Notes: a model not told the origin generated them from the sequence alone. Numbered from the stretch's first letter, positions 18,729 to 26,816 are shown. The stretch is 64,000 nucleotides of DNA from Flagellimonas marinaquae (GCF_003992675.1 NZ_RZMZ01000002.1:126501-190500), one strand, 5' to 3'. Numbers and translations: made by a program.

Positions 18729-18932
18729 TTATTGTTGATTATCCTTTTTTCGCTGTTCAAAACGTTTCCGATATCTTCTTCTAAAGACAAACATAGCAAC
18801 CGATATTACGGCGAAAAAGATAAAGATATAGGTTTCCTTTGGGTCTACGCTCCAAAGTGTCGCAATCTTATAAATGGATATGGCGGCTACGGCCAAGTAT
18901 AGGTATTCTGTATATCGTAAAATCTTAATCAT
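18729..18932 (-). CDS. Small two-helix membrane protein
   Basis: 67 aa with two predicted membrane segments (YLYLAVAAISIYKIATLW; YIFIFFAVISVAMFVF) and a strongly basic C-terminus (RRRYRKRFEQRKK). Its start overlaps the end of lptC by 8 bp and its stop lies 2 bp before the CNNM gene, so it is an integral part of the operon. No function can be assigned. Tight packing on both sides is the main evidence that it is real. Confidence 0.8.
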   Translation of the reverse strand: MIKILRYTEYLYLAVAAISIYKIATLWSVDPKETYIFIFFAVISVAMFVFRRRYRKRFEQRKKDNQQ

Positions 18933-19536
18933 CCTGTTCTTCTTCTTTAATCGTCATCATCCCATAGGTTTTATGGGCCTTGAAAAATGTAAAATCCTTA
19001 TTAAAATCCATCCCCTCCCCGTCCATTACGGTTCTGTCTTCCGGATTGGTATAGGTAAATGAGGCCTCTGTAAAAATCCAATTATTTTTTCTGTCAAAAT
19101 ATAACTGATCGGTCTCCAATTTTTTGCCATCGTGACTTTCCAGCACCACATTCCCCCGCAAATCTATCAAATTGGTTTGGGAATATACGATACCATAATC
19201 GGCTATGATCACACTTTTTTGATTCTTTTCATTGAAAAAATCCACCCGTAGTCCTTCTGGGAAGGTACGGAACTTAAACCGCTGATTATCGAAATCCTCG
19301 GATAAAGGACTGGTGAGCACAGCTATGACCCTTGTATTGGCAGAATCCTGGGTGCTCATGGCTTCCACAGTTTCGGTATAGGTCAAGGTAAAGTTTTGGG
19401 CAACACCTTGGGGGAAAAGTGGCTTTACGGCCTCCTCGCCCACTCTTTCATAGTCGTCACCACAGGACATAAAAAGGATTGCCACGGTGAAAACCGTGGC
19501 AAAGCTCTTTAAGATATGTTGTAATTTCTGTTTCAC
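18925..19536 (-). CDS. lptC: LptC-like LPS export protein
   Basis: 203 aa. The N-terminus (VFTVAILFMSC) has a lipobox-like Cys near residue 25, so it may be lipid-anchored instead of held by a transmembrane helix as in E. coli. The beta-jellyroll typical of LptC/OstA proteins is visible: GVAQNFTLTYTE, IIADYGIVYSQTNLIDLRGNV and DGKKLETDQLYFDRKNNWIFT, with the repeated L.GNV / L.TD.L.. pattern. LptC receives LPS from the inner-membrane LptBFG transporter and passes it to the periplasmic bridge. In many Flavobacteriia this gene sits near coaX, as here. Confidence 0.87.
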   Translation of the reverse strand: MKQKLQHILKSFATVFTVAILFMSCGDDYERVGEEAVKPLFPQGVAQNFTLTYTETVEAMSTQDSANTRVIAVLTSPLSEDFDNQRFKFRTFPEGLRVDFFNEKNQKSVIIADYGIVYSQTNLIDLRGNVVLESHDGKKLETDQLYFDRKNNWIFTEASFTYTNPEDRTVMDGEGMDFNKDFTFFKAHKTYGMMTIKEEEQDD

Positions 19537-19537
19537 C

Positions 19538-20908
19538 TTATAGATTAGGCACGGTAACGCTACCTCCTACCCAACAGCTGAAGGAAATGGTCTTTCCGGC
19601 CATTCCGGAACTAAAGATCATCTCTTTGGATGGGGCCTTAGCTTCGTAGCTTGCGGCTGCTTGACTTGCACGCCCGCTCAAAGCAGGGTCCACGGTGGCA
19701 GCTTTTCTTGCCATACTTGCAGCTTTCCAATAGATAGCTCTTTTCTCGAACGGAGTGCTTCCACAATCGTTGGCACTGTTTCCATAGAGGTTGGCAATCA
19801 ACAAATAGGCTTTACCGTTTGCTGGATTGGCATCAATGGATTTCAAAGCATAGCTTCTTGCTTGTGAAGAACTGCTTCTCCTAACAGTGGTCGCAATCTT
19901 ATATAGAATCTCCGATTTTTTGTATGAATCGGTCTCCAACTCTACCGCCTTGTTAAAGTCGGCAAGGGCTCCGTTCATATCACCGGATTTCTGTTTCAAT
20001 ACACCACCGTACATGTAGGCGTCTGCAGAAGGATCTAAAGCCAATTGGGCCTCGAATAATTTTCTAAACATGGGGTCATCCGTACATTCTTTGGAGAACA
20101 TTCTTCCCACGGCACGTTTTACCCACTTTACATCACCTTTCTTTTCATCAAAGCTTTTTTCGTATAGTGGAATCAGGTTATCACAATCTGCAAGTGCACC
20201 CAATTTGGAATCTACACTGCTGGCCACTTTACCGTAAGATTCTGAGTTCACGGTAGCCGCTCTTAGCATTTTCTTTTCCTTGGAGGTCAAGGTTCCCAAA
20301 GAATCCTTGGGAAGAAGCTTGGTCACCACATCGGTCAACTGCTTGTTCTCTTCCTCAATTTTACCGGTTACATCATCATAAGTGTTGAAGACATCCTGAA
20401 GATCTTTCTTACCTGCATCGTGCAGGTCCACCAAACTTGAGAAGTATAGGTACAATGCCCTTGGATTCTTAAAGTTGGCTTGATCTTCTTGGAATGCCTT
20501 GTCCAACATATTGAACAATTCCTCATCGGAAGCCATTTTGTTTTCGTACATCAACAATACCTTATCAATGGCAACTCCCGCTTTGGTGTAGTTGGTTGGG
20601 AAGTACTTAAGACTGTTGTCATACAATGTCAACAAATCTTGGATGTAGGTATCCTTCTCGGCTCCAGTGGAGCTTTCGATCTTAGATTTTAGGATTCTTT
20701 CCCCATAGGAAAAGTTTGCCTTGTTGATATCTGGACAGCTTTCATACACCATTTTCCATGGTTCGTAAGCTGCATCATAATTTTTCACCTTTACGTGTTC
20801 TGCATAAATCGACAGATTGGTCATACACTCAGGGTTCTGTGCTTGGGCCATACTTAATCCCGTCAACATCGTGACCATTATCATTGTTAAGTAGTGTCTC
20901 TTTTTCAT
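19538..20908 (-). CDS. TPR-repeat secreted protein
   Basis: 456 aa from the ATG at 20908 (MKKRHYLTMIMVTMLTGLSMA, a signal peptide); the frame is open 30 bp further upstream. The mature protein is helical with several TPR-like units, for example YAEHVKVKNYDAAYEPWKMV near the start and GVLKQKSGDMNGALADFNKAVEL around residue 300. The C-terminus ends in ISFSCWVGGSVTVPNL. Probably periplasmic or surface-exposed, acting as a scaffold. It is one base from lptC, in the envelope operon. Function unknown. Confidence 0.82.
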   Translation of the reverse strand: MKKRHYLTMIMVTMLTGLSMAQAQNPECMTNLSIYAEHVKVKNYDAAYEPWKMVYESCPDINKANFSYGERILKSKIESSTGAEKDTYIQDLLTLYDNSLKYFPTNYTKAGVAIDKVLLMYENKMASDEELFNMLDKAFQEDQANFKNPRALYLYFSSLVDLHDAGKKDLQDVFNTYDDVTGKIEEENKQLTDVVTKLLPKDSLGTLTSKEKKMLRAATVNSESYGKVASSVDSKLGALADCDNLIPLYEKSFDEKKGDVKWVKRAVGRMFSKECTDDPMFRKLFEAQLALDPSADAYMYGGVLKQKSGDMNGALADFNKAVELETDSYKKSEILYKIATTVRRSSSSQARSYALKSIDANPANGKAYLLIANLYGNSANDCGSTPFEKRAIYWKAASMARKAATVDPALSGRASQAAASYEAKAPSKEMIFSSGMAGKTISFSCWVGGSVTVPNL

Positions 20909-21011
20909 CTTTCTAATTTTAAAGCTGTTAAAGTACAAATTTTCATTAAAAAATCCTTTTTCGGGATCTTTTATGGGTGGTTATTTATTAATTCTTCAAA
21001 AAAACGGCCTA

Positions 21012-22277
21012 TCAATCTATTTTTCTTCGCAAGAACCATCTATCATTTAACGATAAGCCCAGATTGATTTTGAAATAACTTTCTTCCACCAGGTTCTGAT
21101 CCGTGGTGCCTCGTCTACCCAGCTCAAACCCAAGGTTCAAGTTGGAGAAACTTCCACCCAACGGTAAACCAAATCCAAAAGTTATGCCAAAATTGTTTAT
21201 CTCTTTGTTATTGACGGTCATCCCGGTCACATCATACCGAAGTCCGGCACGGTAGGTCACCCGATTAAAGTAACCGTTGAGCGCCCTGTATTCGGGAATC
21301 CAGTATCCGCCCAAGGCGTAGCTGTTCGCATCATTATAGGTTACGTTATCCAAACCCAAGAAGGCATTCTCAAACTTGCTCATCTGCTGAAAACTGTATT
21401 CGGCCCCTACAAACCATCTTTTATCCTCTCCATATCCCAATCCCAAGGTGGTTCGGGTTGGCACTTTTATTTCGGTATTTCTAAGGTTGGATGCATCCAG
21501 ATTTACATCGACCACCTCTATGTTATTTCCATTTGCCACGGAGAACGAGCCCAGTGTTTCCGAGTTCTTCGATACCAAATTTCCTTGGGTATTGATGAGA
21601 ACGGAAGTATATAAGGTGTATTTGTCCTTGATGGTCGGGGTATAGTTAATGGCGTATTTAAAATCGTAGCCGTTAATCCTCGACTCCCTATCGTCCAAGG
21701 TACCAAACTGTACTCCTTCCACACTTTGGATCCTTTGGTATTCCAGCGTTCCAAAGTTGTAGTTAACCGTGGCGCCCAAGCTTACATTTTTGATCGGCTC
21801 AAAACCAATGGAGGCATACAGACGGTTCAACCCGCCGGAACCTTCAAAAAAACTGGCGACTTCTGCCCCACTGTTGTTCTGGGTTATCGAGTTTAAACTA
21901 TATCCTACGGAAGAGTAGGGCATAATCCCGAAACCGAAGCCTGCATTTTTCGCTATGGGAAACCCTATGGCCAAATAATCCAAATTGGTCACGGAGGTGT
22001 TCTGCTCATCGGTAAAGGTTTTAAGACGGAATTCTTTGTGGGAAAGTCCTGCGGTATAGGCTGTCAACCGTAATTTGGAATAGGCTGCCGGATTGCCCAA
22101 ATTGATATGGATACTGTCCCCGTACATGCTCAATCCGCCCATCATCTGGGTATCCACTGCCCCGTTGTCGCGTTGGTCGCCAATACCGAAGTATGAATAG
22201 GGCGAAATGGTTCCATTTTGTGCGAACAGACCATGGGCCACTACGCAGAAAAAAGCGATCAGAATTTTTTTAATCAT
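21012..22277 (-). CDS. Outer-membrane beta-barrel protein
   Basis: 421 aa. Signal peptide MIKKILIAFFCVVAHGLFA, then a barrel with alternating hydrophobic/polar strands and the recurring phrases SPYSYFGIGDQ, LAIGFPIAKNAGFGFGIMPYSSVGY and ATVNYNFGTLEY. It ends in a short terminal strand (WFLRRKID). It resembles the FadL/OmpP1-type proteins that Flavobacteriia encode next to coaX. It directly abuts coaX (coaX stop at 22278) and is followed by the TPR protein and lptC. A transport substrate cannot be inferred. Confidence 0.8.
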   Translation of the reverse strand: MIKKILIAFFCVVAHGLFAQNGTISPYSYFGIGDQRDNGAVDTQMMGGLSMYGDSIHINLGNPAAYSKLRLTAYTAGLSHKEFRLKTFTDEQNTSVTNLDYLAIGFPIAKNAGFGFGIMPYSSVGYSLNSITQNNSGAEVASFFEGSGGLNRLYASIGFEPIKNVSLGATVNYNFGTLEYQRIQSVEGVQFGTLDDRESRINGYDFKYAINYTPTIKDKYTLYTSVLINTQGNLVSKNSETLGSFSVANGNNIEVVDVNLDASNLRNTEIKVPTRTTLGLGYGEDKRWFVGAEYSFQQMSKFENAFLGLDNVTYNDANSYALGGYWIPEYRALNGYFNRVTYRAGLRYDVTGMTVNNKEINNFGITFGFGLPLGGSFSNLNLGFELGRRGTTDQNLVEESYFKINLGLSLNDRWFLRRKID

Positions 22278-23006
22278 TCAGTTTGTATTGTATTCCAGTA
22301 GGCAGTTGAGCCCCTCCAAGAGAAATTTGGAGTTGGCAAATATGGTGTTTTTTAGTCTTTTGGCAAAAAAATGGTAGTCCCCGCCTGTTAAAATAACTGT
22401 TAAATCTTGAAAACGAGACCGATATTGTTCGATTACACCGTCCACTTCCTGTGCTACCCCATTGATGACCCCACTGTGCATGCAAGATTCGGTGGAGTTG
22501 CCCACAAAGTCCAACAGCTCATCGGGCTGGAGCAGCGGTAGGCCGGCAGTTTGGTTGTGCATGGCATTGTAGCGCATCCGGATACCGGGCGAAATGGCTC
22601 CGCCCACATATTCCCCGGCATTGTTCACCATATCGTAGGTGATGCAGGTGCCGGCATCGATGACCAAGGTGTTGCCGCGCGGGTTTTGATGATAGGCGGC
22701 CGCGGCCAGGGCCAATCGGTCTACGCCTAGGGTTTGCGGGGTTGCGTAGCTATTTTTAAAGGGAACCTTGGAGGCACTGGTAAGCACGTGCACTTTGCAA
22801 AAAAGGGCCACCACATCGCGCTCTTTGCGGTCCATTTTGCCCACCGACGAGAGAATGGTCTTGCTGATACGGGGATACTGCTCGAACAGTTCCTTGATCT
22901 TGGAAAGGAACAGCCCCGACTCCGAAGATTGATCATGCACGATTTTGCCTTTATCGAAAACCGCGTATTTAATCAAGGTGTTGCCTATGTCGATGACCAA
23001 ATTCAT
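22278..23006 (-). CDS. coaX: Type III pantothenate kinase
   Basis: 242 aa, the normal length for CoaX. It phosphorylates pantothenate in the first step of coenzyme A synthesis and is not inhibited by CoA. Visible ASKHA-fold motifs: DIGNTLIKYAVF at the N-terminus (phosphate 1), GVDRLALAAAAYH (about 97-109), VIDAGTCITYD (about 118-128) and GGAISPGIRMRYNAM. First gene of the seven-gene minus-strand operon ending at the PpiD-like gene. The start codon lies 102 bp from tRNA-Phe, which runs in the opposite direction. Confidence 0.95.
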   Translation of the reverse strand: MNLVIDIGNTLIKYAVFDKGKIVHDQSSESGLFLSKIKELFEQYPRISKTILSSVGKMDRKERDVVALFCKVHVLTSASKVPFKNSYATPQTLGVDRLALAAAAYHQNPRGNTLVIDAGTCITYDMVNNAGEYVGGAISPGIRMRYNAMHNQTAGLPLLQPDELLDFVGNSTESCMHSGVINGVAQEVDGVIEQYRSRFQDLTVILTGGDYHFFAKRLKNTIFANSKFLLEGLNCLLEYNTN

Positions 23007-23059
23007 ATCGCAAAGATCGGGAATTGGAAAAAATCAGCACCTTTTTTTCGGGATTTTGT

Positions 23060-23089
23060 TTGTATATCCTAATTTTGAAATTATATTTG
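23060..23089 (+). promoter_or_regulatory. Promoter of tRNA-Phe
   Basis: TTG at 23060-23062, a 19-bp spacer, then TATATTTG at 23082-23089: an exact match to the flavobacterial TTG-N19-TAnnTTTG pattern. The tRNA begins 19 bp further on. Confidence 0.85.
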
Positions 23090-23108
23090 CACCCGCTTAA
23101 TACAGCAT

Positions 23109-23181
<73 letters not shown>

Positions 23182-23196
23182 CAAAGTGGAAGCTAC

Positions 23197-23226
23197 GAAA
23201 AGCCCGTCCTATTTGGATGGGCTTTT
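23197..23226 (+). terminator. Terminator after tRNA-Phe
   Basis: GAAAAGCCCGTCC pairs with GGATGGGCTTTT (one G-T pair) around TATTT, followed by GTTTTGG. It begins 15 bp after the tRNA. Confidence 0.85.
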
Positions 23227-23286
23227 GTTTTGGAACAAAACGGAATCGAAGTTTATACTGAGCAAAAACAATATGTTTTGGCCGAG

Positions 23287-23333
23287 GTGCTGCCCAATGG
23301 GGAGTTATGGCCTAAACCGACTTGTTTTTTAAC
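23287..23333. repeat. Island repeat, copy 1
   Basis: Core with GTGCTGCCCAATGGGGAG, GTTATGG and TAAACCGACTTG, ending TTTTTTAAC. It lies 21 bp beyond the stop codon of the VOC gene (minus strand). It shares about 40 of 47 positions with copies 2 and 3. A small hairpin CTGCCC/GGGGAG is inside. Confidence 0.8.
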
Positions 23334-23353
23334 CTGTTCTTTGTCGCCTGCTG

Positions 23354-23770
23354 TTATTTTGTTAGAAATCCCTTGTTTGTTTCGTTCGGTTCAATCAAGT
23401 CCCACATATTTCCATATAAGTCTTCAAATACTGCCACTGTTCCGTATTCAAACTCCGTGGGCCGTCTCACAAAACATATTTCTCTTTCTGTCATTTTGTT
23501 ATAGTCTCTCCAAAAATCATCTGTGAACAGAAAAAATCCTACTCGCCCTCCAGTTTGGTTTCCAATACTTTCCCTTTGTTGTTCATTGGCAGCTTTGGCA
23601 AGTAATAGACAACATTCCTTTGCTCCAGGTGGCGCAATCATCACCCACCTTTTCTTATCATCTATTTTGGTGTCTTCAAGAATGGTAAAATCCAGTTTTT
23701 TGGTATAGAAGTCAATCGCTTCATCATAATCCTCAACTACTAATGTTATATGTGCTATTCTTTGATACAT
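23354..23770 (-). CDS. VOC-family (glyoxalase/bleomycin-resistance-like) protein
   Basis: 138 aa with two betaalphabetabetabeta units. The first is IAHITLVVEDYDEAIDFYTKKLDF; the second is RVGFFLFTDDFWRDYNKM with GTVAVFEDLYGNMWDLIEP. His (IAHITL) and Glu (MWDLIEP) are at the usual metal-ligand positions. Such proteins range from glyoxalase-like enzymes to drug-binding resistance proteins, and no substrate can be named. Single gene in the island, with repeat copy 1 after its stop and copy 2 upstream. Confidence 0.85.
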   Translation of the reverse strand: MYQRIAHITLVVEDYDEAIDFYTKKLDFTILEDTKIDDKKRWVMIAPPGAKECCLLLAKAANEQQRESIGNQTGGRVGFFLFTDDFWRDYNKMTEREICFVRRPTEFEYGTVAVFEDLYGNMWDLIEPNETNKGFLTK

Positions 23771-23836
23771 TCCTTATTCATCCATGTTAATTGTAAGGGT
23801 CAAGCCCAAGACTTCGTTACATAAATTTCAAATTGG

Positions 23837-23902
23837 CTGAGCGTAGCGGAAGCCAGTGCTGCCCTATGGGGAGTTATGGGGTAAACCGACTTGCTTTTTA
23901 AC
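23837..23902. repeat. Island repeat, copy 2
   Basis: Core AGTGCTGCCCTATGGGGAG, GTTATGGGG, TAAACCGACTTG, ending TTTTTAAC. The left flank (CTGAGCGTAGCGGAAGCC) resembles that of copy 3. It lies 26 bp beyond the stop of the 122-residue lipoprotein gene, on the same side as in the other copies. Confidence 0.8.
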
Positions 23903-23928
23903 TCAGTTCTTTACTGGGCCAAGTATTC

Positions 23929-24297
23929 TTAATACACTGTCCCCATAAACTGTATTAAAACCTTGTCCTTCTTTATTTCACAAATTACTTTTCTATCCAA
24001 TGACCCACCATTGGTATAATATCCACCGCCTGTTTGTTCCTTTTTGCCATTTTCTCGCTCAAAAATTAATTCATAGGAGCCATCGCCTTTCTGATTGTTC
24101 GTCATATCCAGAAATTCTTCTACGGATTCGTTGGGTTTGATTTTTTCGATTTCCAGTTTCGTTTTTCTGTCAGAAGAGAAAGTTACGTTATGGATGGTTT
24201 CGTTGGAGGTGTTTTTGATTTCAACAAGTATTCCGTTTTTACCAAAATGGCAGGAACTCATAATCAGCAATACTAGTATGGTAATCAGTCTTTTCAT
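23929..24297 (-). CDS. Small predicted lipoprotein, function unknown
   Basis: 122 aa. MKRLITILVLLIMSSC is a lipoprotein signal with the anchor at Cys16. The mature part (ILVEIKNTSNETIHNVTFSS; EKIKPNESVEEFLDM; GGYYTNGGSLDRKVICEI) looks like one small beta-sandwich domain. No family is recognised. Single gene with its own flanking repeats: copy 2 downstream and a composite copy upstream. Confidence 0.65.
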   Translation of the reverse strand: MKRLITILVLLIMSSCHFGKNGILVEIKNTSNETIHNVTFSSDRKTKLEIEKIKPNESVEEFLDMTNNQKGDGSYELIFERENGKKEQTGGGYYTNGGSLDRKVICEIKKDKVLIQFMGTVY

Positions 24298-24318
24298 CGT
24301 GTGTACAAAGGTCTAGAT

Positions 24319-24400
24319 ATAATTTCGTCACCTCATTTTCTTCTTCAATCAGCATAGCTGAAGCCAAGAACATCTAGGCTTGGGGTCAAACCTAACTACC
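24319..24400. repeat. Island repeat, copy 4 (composite, decayed core)
   Basis: Begins with a 28-bp block (24319-24346, ATAATTTCGTCACCTC..TTCTTCTTC) identical to 25172-25199. A decayed version of the core follows (GAAGCCAAGAACATC, TTGGGGTCAAACC). It lies beyond the stop of the antitoxin gene, in the same relative place as the other copies. Confidence 0.65.
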
Positions 24401-24447
24401 AGCAGGCAGGAATCATTGGTTATGGAGCGTATTACAAAACGGCTCTT

Positions 24448-24759
24448 TTAGATTTCAATTGATATTTTCACCTTTCCACCTAGTCCTTTTTCCACAATAT
24501 CGTAGAGTGTTTTTAGCGTAAGATTGCTTCCGTTATTTTCCACACGCGAAATGTAAGTCCGTTTTTTGTCCACAAGTTCGCCCAATTGCTCTTGGGTAAG
24601 GTTTTTTTCCTCACGTGCCTTACGCAACAAAAGTCCGATTTTAAAGGACTCGAAGTCCCTTTCCAGTTCATCTCTACGTTCAGTTCCCCTTTCTCCGTAA
24701 ACGGCATCCTTTATATCCTTCCAACTTTTTGTATCCATTTTATTTTCTTTTGTCTTCAT
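24448..24759 (-). CDS. XRE-family antitoxin, HigA type
   Basis: 103 aa from the ATG at 24759, or 96 aa from the ATG at 24738 (MDTKSWKDIK), which lies just after the toxin stop and is equally likely. Residues about 48-100 form a Cro/C1 helix-turn-helix: LLLRKAREEKNLTQEQLGELVDK then TYISRVENNGSN and LKTLYDIVEKGLG. The N-terminal GTERRDELERDFESFKIG segment is typical of antitoxins paired with Gp49-like HigB toxins. It follows the toxin gene (toxin-first order) with start and stop overlapping. It should neutralise the toxin and repress the operon through the palindrome at 25092-25111. Confidence 0.88.
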   Translation of the reverse strand: MKTKENKMDTKSWKDIKDAVYGERGTERRDELERDFESFKIGLLLRKAREEKNLTQEQLGELVDKKRTYISRVENNGSNLTLKTLYDIVEKGLGGKVKISIEI

Positions 24760-25084
24760 AGTATGAGTGCATTAGTCCTACTGCTTTGTCGATTTCCTTT
24801 TGCGGGGTTTTCTGCGACTTTTTGGCAAATCCGTTTAAGAGGATTACCAATTTTCCTTTGTCAAAAAAGCAGAATACTCTCCAAATATTCGAGCCGAGTT
24901 TAATTCGGGCTTCGTACAGTCCTTTAGTGCCCGCTATGGCTTTCAGGTAATTGGAGGGAACCCTTTCATAGGTTTCAATTATTTCGATGACCTTGAATAT
25001 TTTGTCCTGCACCTTGTTTGGCTGCTGTAAAAGGAACTCCTCGAAATAGTTTTTGTACTGGATTACCTCCCGGACCTTTTCCAT
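24740..25084 (-). CDS. HigB-like toxin (RelE/ParE superfamily, Gp49 type)
   Basis: 114 aa. The fold signature is KNYFEEFLLQQPNKVQDKIFKVIEIIE, then YLKAIAGTKGLYEARIKLGSNIWRVFCFFDKGKLVILLNGFAKKSQKTP, the classic phage-derived Gp49/HigB pattern (LYE.R......RV.Y......V.L..F.KK.QKTP). Such toxins cleave mRNA on the ribosome. Promoter box and operator lie directly upstream (25089-25111), so the transcript is probably almost leaderless. Toxin-first order is typical of HigBA. Likely a stabiliser of the island. Confidence 0.88.
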   Translation of the reverse strand: MEKVREVIQYKNYFEEFLLQQPNKVQDKIFKVIEIIETYERVPSNYLKAIAGTKGLYEARIKLGSNIWRVFCFFDKGKLVILLNGFAKKSQKTPQKEIDKAVGLMHSYYEDKRK

Positions 25085-25088
25085 AAAA

Positions 25089-25111
25089 CAAATGTAACTT
25101 AAAAGTTACAT
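25089..25111 (-). promoter_or_regulatory. Promoter -7 box and palindromic operator of the toxin-antitoxin operon
   Basis: On the minus strand TACATTTG (25096-25089) matches TAnnTTTG exactly and ends 4 bp before the toxin ATG. The perfect palindrome ATGTAACTT/AAGTTACAT (25092-25100 and 25103-25111, two-base spacer) overlaps it, so a bound repressor would block RNA polymerase. Antitoxin binding is inferred. Confidence 0.75.
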
Positions 25112-25171
25112 ATTATAAAATTTTCTTCGGATTTGGTGGTTGCAAGGGTATAGATTAAAAAGGCCTCGAAA

Positions 25172-25264
25172 ATAATTTCGTCACCTCATTTTCTTCTTCG
25201 TTTAGCGCGGACGAAGCCAGTGCTGCCCAATGAGAGTTATGGGGTAAACCGACTTGCTTTTTAA
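25172..25264. repeat. Island repeat, copy 3 (full composite)
   Basis: The most complete copy: the 28-bp block (25172-25199) shared with copy 4, a short linker, then the core AGTGCTGCCCAATGAGAG, GTTATGGGG, TAAACCGACTTG, TTTTTAA. Read on the minus strand it stays open for about 36 codons, ending in EEENEVTKLFSRPF and a stop at 25155-25157. It lies 27 bp beyond the stop of the SRPBCC gene. Confidence 0.75.
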
Positions 25265-25291
25265 GTCAATTCTTTGTTGGCTCCGTTGTTT

Positions 25292-25852
25292 TTATTCGTT
25301 TTCCAAATAAGCAATTAAATTCATTAAGGTCTTTTCATTAGCAGGAATAAAATAGTCCATTAATGACAGATATTTCGGGTTGTTTTTATATCCAATTCCA
25401 AATGATTTAATATTGGTATTTCCGTTTTCTAATTCGTCAAAATATATCACATTGTAAAAACCCTTTGCATCATCTTTCATAAATTCAGGAAAATTATCCG
25501 TTATTTCCGCTTGTAGCGTCAACAGTCTTTTTGGCACGTAATTGATAATGTGTGTAACAATGGTCGTGCTATCGCCAATTTTTCCTTGTGCGTTGTAATT
25601 TGTTTTGATATATCCGCCAACTTTTAGATCAACTTCTGCATGGGGTACAGCCCAATTTTCCCATCCTCTTTTAGTTGTGTATGCATTCCACACCGAATCG
25701 ATTGGTGCCTTTACAGTCAATTCTTGTATAAGCACCAATTCAGGTGTTTTTGTTGAATCAATTTTCGATATCACTCTTTTCTCTTGTCCAAACGTGAGTG
25801 TGGTCAGAGATAACAAGCAAAGGATGAACAACATTTTTTTCATATCAGTCAA
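25292..25852 (-). CDS. Exported SRPBCC (AHSA1-like) domain protein
   Basis: 186 aa; the ATG at 25843 (MKKMLFILCLLSLTTLTFGQ, a signal peptide) is an equally good start. The mature part has the START/Bet v1-like pattern of AHSA1 proteins: VLIQELTVKAPIDSVWNAYTTKRGWENWAVP near the start, VDLKVGGYIKT, then a C-terminal helix after GFYNVIYFDELENGNTNI. The fold binds hydrophobic ligands; no ligand can be predicted. Single gene of the island, followed by repeat copy 3. Confidence 0.82.
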   Translation of the reverse strand: MTDMKKMLFILCLLSLTTLTFGQEKRVISKIDSTKTPELVLIQELTVKAPIDSVWNAYTTKRGWENWAVPHAEVDLKVGGYIKTNYNAQGKIGDSTTIVTHIINYVPKRLLTLQAEITDNFPEFMKDDAKGFYNVIYFDELENGNTNIKSFGIGYKNNPKYLSLMDYFIPANEKTLMNLIAYLENE

Positions 25853-25940
25853 TTTAGTTAGTAGGTGTTTTCGAAATTGAGGGCAACGGTTTGACTATGC
25901 GCAGTATTCCGAAGGGTATTGCGTATAGGTTTTATTGGCA

Positions 25941-26816
25941 TTAGTTATTTATTTTTTCCTGTACTTCTTTAAACGTCATTCCTTTTTCATTTACCCATTC
26001 AGTAAAGCCATTTGAATTCCTTCCTAGAACCATGTTTGATGCCGCACTTGGACTATTAAAGACAGCATCTTCTGCGAAAATGAGTTTGTCTCCGCTTTCT
26101 ACCATAATTTTTGTCTCGACAAGTTTCCTCCTCATGTTTATATAAGTCTCAGTGCAAGAATTCGAAAGACTCTTTTTTGCTTCACTTCCTTTAGCTACTA
26201 TGTAGCCTTGGTCAGTTTCGGTCATTGTGGCTTTAAATGTCCTCGTTTTTATGAAGTACGTTTCATGTACTTTACTTTCTTCATTAGTTTCGACTGGTTT
26301 TTGATCAGCAGTTGAGGAGATAAGGAATTTAAATCCCATTACAGGCAAAATCAGTTTAATCTGCTCAAGGAAATACTCCATATCAGAGATATCTGCTTCA
26401 TGAAGTGTTGGCAGGCTGGGAGAGTTCCCATTGTCAATTTGAGCAGTTTTCGCAGCTAGGGCAAGTTGAACTAATCTTGATTCTAAGTATCTAATTTGGG
26501 TTTTTGTCAGTAGTTCGTCTTTGCTAACGAAGAATATGAGTTCCTTAAAATCCTTATTCGGGTCACTTAAATGCTGCTTTAGACGGGACTTTATGTTTTC
26601 GGCTTCTCCGATGTAAATCTTTTCATCAAAAGCATCGTCAGTAGGGTCGCCTTTTAAGCAATAAATGCCTGGGTTATCAAATTCTGTTCGATTCATGATT
26701 TTGTTAACCGCTGCTCTTGGTGCATATATGGCTTTACCTACCCAATTACCGATTTCGCTTAACCTCGGTCCATAAGCAGTTCCGTCAATCATGTATACTG
26801 TCAGTTTTTTTCCCAT
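25941..26816 (-). CDS. GIY-YIG nuclease family protein with C-terminal DUF4357-like domain
   Basis: 291 aa. The N-terminal GIY-YIG domain (about 45-120) has NPGIYCLKGDP and KIYIGEAENIKSRLKQHL, with the conserved Arg after the YIG motif, and a later ESRLVQLA helix with the expected Glu. The C-terminus (about 215-285: GSEAKKSLSNSC, VFNSPSAASNMVLGRNSNGFTEW) matches the DUF4357 type often fused to such nucleases. These proteins are usually found in defence or mobile contexts; no methyltransferase is nearby. A perfect palindrome lies 36-59 bp upstream, and an XRE regulator gene is upstream on the same strand. Confidence 0.85.
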   Translation of the reverse strand: MGKKLTVYMIDGTAYGPRLSEIGNWVGKAIYAPRAAVNKIMNRTEFDNPGIYCLKGDPTDDAFDEKIYIGEAENIKSRLKQHLSDPNKDFKELIFFVSKDELLTKTQIRYLESRLVQLALAAKTAQIDNGNSPSLPTLHEADISDMEYFLEQIKLILPVMGFKFLISSTADQKPVETNEESKVHETYFIKTRTFKATMTETDQGYIVAKGSEAKKSLSNSCTETYINMRRKLVETKIMVESGDKLIFAEDAVFNSPSAASNMVLGRNSNGFTEWVNEKGMTFKEVQEKINN

